A stretch of DNA of 64,000 nucleotides. Source: Labilithrix sp. (GTDB taxonomy: Bacteria > Myxococcota_A > Polyangia > Polyangiales > Polyangiaceae). The translations under genes and the position numbers were made by a program. Positions 58,733 through 64,000 of this stretch are shown piece after piece. Location: positions 1 through 64,000 of the forward strand of contig JAHBWF010000002.1 of assembly GCA_019637105.1 (NCBI GenBank), given 5' to 3'. How positions within the stretch are numbered: position 1 is the stretch's first letter; each line of letters begins with the position of its first letter. A model generated the notes under the pieces. The model worked only from the letters and a program-made list of their open reading frames with translations, made no database searches and had not been told where the DNA came from.

Positions 58733-61342
58733 TCATTCGGCGGGCGTGACGGCGTCGACGACGATCGCGCCGCCCTCGACGTCGACCAGCGCGACGTCGC
58801 CCCGGCGGAGCTCACCCTTGAGCAGCAGCTCGGCGATCGGCGCCTCGACGAGCCGCCCGATCGCGCGACGCATCGGGCGCGCGCCCATCTCGGGATCGAA
58901 GCCGCCGGCGTCGAGGAGCGCCTCGATCGCCGCGGGGCTCGCGTCGAGCTTGACCCCGCGCGCGTCCTCGAGGTCCTGCGCGAGCGCGCGGAGGATCCGC
59001 CGCGCGACCTCCGCGACGTCCTCGCGCGTGAGGGGGGCGAAGGCGAGCACCTCGTCGAGGCGGTTGAAGAGCTCCGGCGGCAGCGCGCGTCGAGCGGCGT
59101 CGCGCACGGCCTCCTGGTAGCGCTCCATCTCGCGACCCCGCTCGGAGGCGGCGCGCGCGTGGGCGGGGTCCGCGCCGAAGCCGATCCGCCCGCGCGCGGT
59201 CGCGCGCGGCGAGAGCTCGGCGCCGATGTTGGACGTCAGGAGGATCACCGTGTTGGTGAAGTCCACGGTGCGACCGCGCCCGTCGGTCATCCGCCCCTCG
59301 TCGAAGACCTGGAGGAAGCCCTCGAGGACGTCGCGGTGCGCCTTCTCGATCTCGTCGAGGAGCACGACCTGATACGGCCGCCGTCGCACGGCCTCCGTCA
59401 GCTGCCCGCCCGAGTCGTGTCCGACGTAGCCGGGCGGCGCGCCGACCAGGCGCGAGATGGCGTGCGACTCGGCGTACTCCGAGAGATCGAGCCGCGTCAT
59501 CGCGTCGCTCGAGTGGAAGAGGCAGCCGGCGATCGCCTTCGCCGTCTCCGTCTTGCCCACGCCCGTCGGGCCGAGGAGCAGGAAGGTGCCGATCGGCCGC
59601 CGCGAGCGGAAGCCCGAGGCGTTCCGGCGGAGCACCGTCGCGATCTTCTCGAGCGCCTCCCGGTGACCGACGATGCGCTGGCCGAGGAGCTCCTCGATGC
59701 GGAGGAGCCGCTCGGCGTCGGTCTCGAGCAGGCGCTCCTCGGGCACGCCCGCGAGCTCGCTGACGACCTCCGCGATCTGCTCCACGCCGACGCGCTGCTC
59801 GCCGCGCCGCCGGGTCCGCGCGCCGGCGAGGTCGAGGATCTGCACGGCCTTGTCGGGCAGCGCCTTGCTCGGGAGGTAGCGGACGCTCCAGGTGATCGCC
59901 TTCGCGATCGCCTCCTCGTGGAAGGTGCAGTCGTGGTGCTTCTCGAAGAGCGGCGCGACGCCCATCGTCGCGAGCATCGCCTCCTCCGGGCCGAGCTCGG
60001 TCACCTCGATCGGCGTGAAGCAGCGGCTGAGCCCCGGATCGGCGTCGATCGAGCGACGGTACTCGTGCTCCGTCGTCGCGCCGACGCACGCGATCTCGCC
60101 GCGCGCGAGCGCGAGCTTCAGCTCGGTGGAGCCCTCGTCGCCGGCGTCGGGGCCGAACAGCACGTGGATCTCGTCGAAGAACACGATGACGCGGCCGCGC
60201 CCGGTGCGCGGGTCTCTCGCCTTCGCGAGCTCGCCCTTGAGCTGCGTGATGCGCTCGGCGAGCGAGCCGCGGACGCCCGTCCCCGCGAGCATCGCCGTCG
60301 GCTCGATGCCGATGACGATGCTCTCCTCGAAGCACGCCACGTCGTCGCGATCGGCGATGCGCTGGGCCAGGCCGCGCGCGACGCTCGTCTTGCCGACGCC
60401 GGGCCCGCCGAGCAGGCAGGCGTTGCTCCGCTCGCGCTTCGCGAGGACGTCGAGCACGCGCTCGATCTCGGCCTCGCGCCCGACGACCGGATCCAGCTCG
60501 CCCCGCGCCGCCAGCTCGGTCATGTTCTTGCCGACCTGCGAGAGCAGCGGAAACTGCTTCGGATCGAGGGTGAAGCGTCCGCCCGCCGGCGCCTTGCCGG
60601 CGTCCTTCGTCGGGCGCTTCGCCTTGGGCGCCTCCTTTACCGGCGGCGCGATCTTGGTCGAAGGGGCCGTCGACGGCGCCTTCGACGGAGGCGTCATCGC
60701 CGGGGGCTTCGGGAGCGCGGTCGGCGCCGGGCGCGGATCCATCGGGGCACGGACCGCCGGCGCGACGGGCACGATCCCGCTGGGGCGCGCGCTCGCCGGC
60801 GGCGGCGTCGACGGCGGCGTGAGCGGCGACGCGCTCGAGCGCGCCTTCGCCTGCTGGCTGCTCGCCGACGAGACCGGGACGGGCCGGCGCGGCGGCAGGA
60901 GGCCCATCGCGAGCTGCATCGAGGCGACGCGCAGGCGCGTCACGTCCGTACCGCACTGCACGAGCGCGCGGTGCGCGGCCGTGCCGGGATCCTGGCAGAG
61001 CGCGAAGAGCACGTGGATCGAGCGCGCCTCGGCGCGGTTCGCGCCCGCGCGCCCGGCGACCTCGCGCGCCTTCTGGATCGCGCGGGAGACGCCGTCGGCG
61101 GCGTCGTCCGTCGTCACGCGCGCGGCGCGCAGGACGACGTCGGGATCGAGGCGGCGTTCGAGCAGGAGCTGCGCGGCGTCGTCCGACCCGCTCGCGATCG
61201 CGGCGAGCAAGTGCGTGGTCGTCGGCTTCTGCCCACGCTCGCGCGCGGTCTCCTCGGCGAGGCGGCGGAGCTCGCCCAGATCGGCGTCGCGGCTGGCGAG
61301 CGCTCCTTGCGGGAGGCTCCCCCTTCTGGCTGAAGGCCCCAT
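58733..61342 (-). CDS. clpA: ClpA-type AAA+ unfoldase
   Basis: 869 aa. Clp N domain (about 15-145) with THLLAAIAS and IHVLFALCQ repeats, then an unusual Pro/Ala/Ser linker (about 150-260). D1 has Walker A LGGPGVGKTSVA (about 317) and VIVFFDEIHVLFG. D2 has LLGPTGVGKTETAKAIAG (about 595), VLLDEIEKAHRDV and sensor ARG-finger region LLTSNIGAEL. No coiled-coil M domain is present, which separates it from ClpB. A loop IGF before the arginine-rich segment could bind ClpP. It unfolds proteins for degradation. The N-terminal linker is about 110 residues longer than in ordinary ClpA. The first ATG at 61342 is used. Confidence 0.9.
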   Translation of the reverse strand: MGPSARRGSLPQGALASRDADLGELRRLAEETARERGQKPTTTHLLAAIASGSDDAAQLLLERRLDPDVVLRAARVTTDDAADGVSRAIQKAREVAGRAGANRAEARSIHVLFALCQDPGTAAHRALVQCGTDVTRLRVASMQLAMGLLPPRRPVPVSSASSQQAKARSSASPLTPPSTPPPASARPSGIVPVAPAVRAPMDPRPAPTALPKPPAMTPPSKAPSTAPSTKIAPPVKEAPKAKRPTKDAGKAPAGGRFTLDPKQFPLLSQVGKNMTELAARGELDPVVGREAEIERVLDVLAKRERSNACLLGGPGVGKTSVARGLAQRIADRDDVACFEESIVIGIEPTAMLAGTGVRGSLAERITQLKGELAKARDPRTGRGRVIVFFDEIHVLFGPDAGDEGSTELKLALARGEIACVGATTEHEYRRSIDADPGLSRCFTPIEVTELGPEEAMLATMGVAPLFEKHHDCTFHEEAIAKAITWSVRYLPSKALPDKAVQILDLAGARTRRRGEQRVGVEQIAEVVSELAGVPEERLLETDAERLLRIEELLGQRIVGHREALEKIATVLRRNASGFRSRRPIGTFLLLGPTGVGKTETAKAIAGCLFHSSDAMTRLDLSEYAESHAISRLVGAPPGYVGHDSGGQLTEAVRRRPYQVVLLDEIEKAHRDVLEGFLQVFDEGRMTDGRGRTVDFTNTVILLTSNIGAELSPRATARGRIGFGADPAHARAASERGREMERYQEAVRDAARRALPPELFNRLDEVLAFAPLTREDVAEVARRILRALAQDLEDARGVKLDASPAAIEALLDAGGFDPEMGARPMRRAIGRLVEAPIAELLLKGELRRGDVALVDVEGGAIVVDAVTPAE

Positions 61343-61590
61343 GGTTGTCGCATCGCACGCCGGCCCGCGGTGGGCCAAGAAAGCGCGTGGCCGCGGGCCC
61401 GTGGACGCGGCCCGAGGGCGAAACCCCCCGGTCTGGCGAAGGAAATGACGGGAATAGAGCGAGGCGAGGACTTGTCGGGTCGCGCGGCGTGCCTATCCTT
61501 GACCCGCTGGTCAGGATGCGCTCTACCGATAGGTCGGGAGCGGCGGCCCGCCTCCACACGGCACCAACGTAGACGAGAGGGAGGGACGAC

Positions 61591-62289
61591 GTGTCACGTA
61601 TCGCCGACCCGAAAGCCAAGAGCGCGCTCCTTCGCGCGGCCGAGGACGTCTTCGCCGCCCGCGGCGTCGCCGGCGCGAAGATCGAAGACATCACGCGGTG
61701 CGCCGGCCTGTCGAAGGGCGCCTTCTACCTGCATTTCGAGAGCAAGGAGGCCGCGGTCCAGGAGATCGCCGAGGCCTGGCTGGCGCGGTGCACCGCCTTC
61801 TTCGCGGCGCCCGCCGAGTATCCCGACACGCTGTCCGACGCGGACGCCATCCTCGACTTCTGCATCGAGCGCGACGTCCAGCTCTACGAGTTCCTCTGGG
61901 AGACGCGCGCGACCATCCGGCTCCTCCACGGCTGCCGGATCGAGTTCGTCTACCTGCTCGACGCGTTCAAGTCGGACATCCAGGCGCGCAACCGCGCGTG
62001 GCTCGCGCAGTGGCGCCAGGAGGGCTTCCTGCGGGCCGAGACCGACGTGGATCTCGCGGTGGTCTTGATCAGCGGGGCGTACGAGGCGCTGACGATCAAG
62101 CTCATCAAGTCGGACGTGCAGCCGCCGCTCGAGCAGTGGCTCGAGTTCGCGCAGGAGACGTTCATGCGCGCCTTCGGCACGCCGGAGCTGGTGGCGGCGC
62201 TCGATCGTCGAAGCCGGGGCGCGGTGTCGGGCATCCAGGAGCCGAGCGGGGGCCCGGGCGCGAGAGCGCGCGCGCCGGGCCGAGGATGA
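61591..62289 (+). CDS. TetR-family transcriptional regulator
   Basis: 232 aa from GTG, with GAGGGACGAC just upstream. The HTH is in residues 10-55 (LLRAAEDVFAARGVAGAKIE, ITRCAGLSKGAFYLHFESKEA), typical of TetR repressors; the C-terminal ligand domain follows. The final 20 residues are Gly/Arg-rich. Its stop overlaps the start of the RND adaptor (ATGA), so it probably represses its own efflux operon and responds to a pumped compound. Confidence 0.92.
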   Translation: MSRIADPKAKSALLRAAEDVFAARGVAGAKIEDITRCAGLSKGAFYLHFESKEAAVQEIAEAWLARCTAFFAAPAEYPDTLSDADAILDFCIERDVQLYEFLWETRATIRLLHGCRIEFVYLLDAFKSDIQARNRAWLAQWRQEGFLRAETDVDLAVVLISGAYEALTIKLIKSDVQPPLEQWLEFAQETFMRAFGTPELVAALDRRSRGAVSGIQEPSGGPGARARAPGRG

Positions 62290-63509
62290 GCGAGATGGAC
62301 GGCACCACCCCCTCCGGACCCGAGCCGAGAAGCGCGATGCCCACCCCTCCACGATCTCCGACCGGCTCGCGGCGCGGTACGCGCGCCGGACTGGTGATCG
62401 CGCTCGGCGTCGGCGTCGGCTTCCTCGGCCTGCTCGGCGTGCGGGTGAAGCAAGCGGTGGCGAAGAAGGAGACCCTCGCCGACGCGCGGCTCGCCGCCGA
62501 GGCGAAGCAGAAGCTCAAGGAGCCGCAGAAGACGGCGCGCCCCGCGCCGACCTCGTGGGTCCCGCGCGTCGACCTCACGGGGACGCTCAAGCCCTGGCGC
62601 GACGCCGACGTCGGCTTCGAGACCCAGGGCCGCCTCGTGAAGATCGGCGTCGGCGTCGGCGACAAGGTGGCCGAGGGCCAGGTGCTTGCGTTCCTCGACA
62701 ACTCGCGCGCCGTCGCGCAGGTCGGCCAGGCCGAGTCGGGCGTGAAGGCCGCCGAGGCCAACCTCGCGCTCGCGCAGGACAACTTGAGGCGCACCGAGGC
62801 GCTCGCCGCGCAGAAGGCGATCTCCGAGGCCGAGGCCGAGCAGGCGCGCCAGCAGGTCGCCCTGATGAAGGCGCAGCTCGACGGCGCGCACGCGTCGACG
62901 AAGCTGGCCAAGACCGGCGCGGGCCTCGCCACCGCGGTCGCGCCGTTCGCCGGGATCGTCACGCGGGCGCCGACCGGCATCGGGTCGATCGTCAACCCGG
63001 GCGCGCCCCTCATCCACATCGAGGACACGTCGCGGTTCCGCCTCAGCGCCACCGTCGGCGAGGAGGACGTCCCGCTCATCGCCCACGGCGCCGACGTGAA
63101 GATCGTCTACCGGGAGCACGTGGCCTCCGGGAAGGTCATCGCGATCGTCCCTTCGCTCGATCCGTCGACCCGCCGCGCTCCCGTCGAGATCGAGGTGCCG
63201 AACGACGGCCGGCTCCTCGGCTGGGGGTTCGTCCGCGCGCGCATCCTCGGCGCGGCCGAGATGCCCGCCGTCCGGCTGCCGGCGCTGGCGCGCCGGCCCG
63301 GCTCACAAGACGAGATCGTCAAGGTCGAGACCGCGGGAGACAAGAAGGTCGCCCGGATCGTCAAGGCGGCGTTCGCGGTCGACGAGGACGGGTCTTTGAT
63401 CGTCGCCAACCCGCCCGGCAGCCCGCCGCGCGTCGGCCCCGACGACGTGGTCCTCCTCGCGCCGAGCGTCGAGCTCCGGGACGGCGATCCGGTCGAAGTG
63501 ACCCCGTAA
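62286..63509 (+). CDS. RND efflux adaptor (HlyD/AcrA-type)
   Basis: 407 aa. One N-terminal membrane helix (about 34-52, GLVIALGVGVGFLGLLGV). The lipoyl-like barrel halves are DVGFETQGRLVKIGVGVGDK (about 105) and APFAGIVTRAPTGIGSIVNP (about 215), flanking a coiled coil (VGQAESGVKAAEANLALAQD...). The beta-barrel domain follows with TVGEEDVPLIAHGADVKIVY. It bridges the inner-membrane pump to an outer channel such as the CusC-like protein at 16.5 kb. Overlaps the TetR stop by 4 bp. Confidence 0.9.
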   Translation: MSEMDGTTPSGPEPRSAMPTPPRSPTGSRRGTRAGLVIALGVGVGFLGLLGVRVKQAVAKKETLADARLAAEAKQKLKEPQKTARPAPTSWVPRVDLTGTLKPWRDADVGFETQGRLVKIGVGVGDKVAEGQVLAFLDNSRAVAQVGQAESGVKAAEANLALAQDNLRRTEALAAQKAISEAEAEQARQQVALMKAQLDGAHASTKLAKTGAGLATAVAPFAGIVTRAPTGIGSIVNPGAPLIHIEDTSRFRLSATVGEEDVPLIAHGADVKIVYREHVASGKVIAIVPSLDPSTRRAPVEIEVPNDGRLLGWGFVRARILGAAEMPAVRLPALARRPGSQDEIVKVETAGDKKVARIVKAAFAVDEDGSLIVANPPGSPPRVGPDDVVLLAPSVELRDGDPVEVTP

Positions 63510-63552
63510 CGAGGACAGCTCCGGCCGGCGCCGGACGAGAGAGAGAAGAGAG

Positions 63553-64000
63553 ATGAATCTCTCGGCGATTGCGATCAAGCGGCCTGTGTTCACCGTCATG
63601 GTGACCGTCGCGCTCATGGTGCTCGGCGCGATGGGCCTCTCGCGGCTCGGGACCGACCTCTTCCCCGACGTCGCGTTCCCGGTCGTCGTCGTCAACGTGC
63701 CGTACCCCGGCGCCTCTCCGCGCGAGGTCGAGCAGCTCGTCACGAAGCCGCTCGAGGACGCGGTCGTCTCGCTCAACGGCATCGACCGCCTCAAGACGAC
63801 GTCGCGCGAGGGCATGTCGCAGACGGTCATCCTCTTCAAGCTGGGCGTCGACCTGCAGGACGCGGCCACCCAGGTCCGCGAGCGCGTCGCGCAGACGCGC
63901 TACAAGCTGCCGAGCGAGATCAAGGAGCCGTCGGTCGCGCGCTTCGACGTCGGCGCCGCGCCGGTCCTGACGTACACCTTGAGCGGCGGCGGCCGCTCGC
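63553..64000 (+). CDS. RND efflux pump permease, 5' part
   Basis: 149 aa are visible and the gene continues past the right edge. It begins MNLSAIAIKRPVFTVMVTV with the first membrane helix (about 10-28), then the RND motif region GTDLFPDVAFPVVVV and YPGASPREVEQLVTKPLEDA, as in AcrB/MdtB-type proteins. GAGAAGAG lies upstream. It is third gene of the TetR-adaptor-pump operon. Whether it moves drugs, lipids or metals cannot be told from this part. Confidence 0.92.
   Translation, partial: MNLSAIAIKRPVFTVMVTVALMVLGAMGLSRLGTDLFPDVAFPVVVVNVPYPGASPREVEQLVTKPLEDAVVSLNGIDRLKTTSREGMSQTVILFKLGVDLQDAATQVRERVAQTRYKLPSEIKEPSVARFDVGAAPVLTYTLSGGGRS

Noticed and set aside
1..64000. CRISPR arrays, insertion sequences, prophage or integrase genes
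   Set aside because: No regularly spaced repeats, transposase, recombinase or phage structural proteins were found.

Overview
The window is very GC-rich (roughly 70%) and packed with lipoproteins carrying Asp/Gly/Ala-rich linkers, RCC1 and Cys-repeat surface proteins, ECF sigma factors, a Ser/Thr kinase fused to an adenylate cyclase and Gld-type ABC genes. This points to a large-genome myxobacterium (Myxococcota, probably the Polyangiales side). That assignment is inferred from gene content, because no rRNA, tRNA or other phylogenetic marker is present. No CRISPR array, insertion sequence or phage gene was seen.

Layout. 1-1.2 kb: a Fic protein with an operator palindrome, in visibly less GC-rich DNA. 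1.6-8.1 kb: five surface lipoproteins read leftward, each overlapping the next (IgGFc-binding-like, RCC1, two beta-propeller-like, one Cys-repeat). 8.25-10.6 kb: a secreted protein, an ECF sigma factor and its probable membrane anti-sigma partner. 11-14 kb: a lipoprotein, a zinc alcohol dehydrogenase and two small proteins. 14.2-19.2 kb: a copper locus with a duplicated-domain lipoprotein, a CorE-like sigma factor with a Cys-rich tail, a metal-binding lipoprotein, a CusC/TolC-like channel and a multicopper oxidase. 19.3-32.4 kb: a redox/energy-stress island with a hemerythrin-like protein, two histidine kinases, CBS proteins, phosphofructokinase, a NimA-like flavoprotein, universal stress proteins, and interspersed lipoproteins and a lysozyme-like protein. 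32.4-44.1 kb: a CPA2 antiporter, two coupled unknowns, adenosine deaminase, a kinase/cyclase/ATPase/TPR giant and a beta-helix lipoprotein. 44.8-49.9 kb: GldA-GldF-GldG plus a DUF4340 protein, closed by a good terminator. 50-58.7 kb: subtilase, leucine dehydrogenase, unknown lipoprotein, YjbQ, AgmX-like protein, a Tes-like radical SAM enzyme coupled to a MarR regulator, and an aspartic protease. 58.7-64 kb: a ClpA-type ATPase and a TetR-RND efflux operon that runs off the right edge.

The strongest unexpected signal is a set of GG-N10-GC elements matching sigma-54 (-24/-12) promoters. They stand in front of the alcohol dehydrogenase, the small 13.8 kb gene, the hemerythrin-like gene, the CBS-PFK operon, the NimA-like gene, the USP operon, an RCC1 lipoprotein, the tandem USP and possibly the lysozyme-like gene. 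Four of them sit exactly 14 nt before the start codon, which predicts almost leaderless transcripts. The gene set resembles low-oxygen/dormancy regulons in content, but its activator is not in the window. Other notable points are a compensated double frameshift inside gldG, acidic tails on both sides of the gldA/gldF junction, a repeat cluster beside the copper operon, and a Tes-like radical SAM enzyme that may make membrane-spanning lipids.
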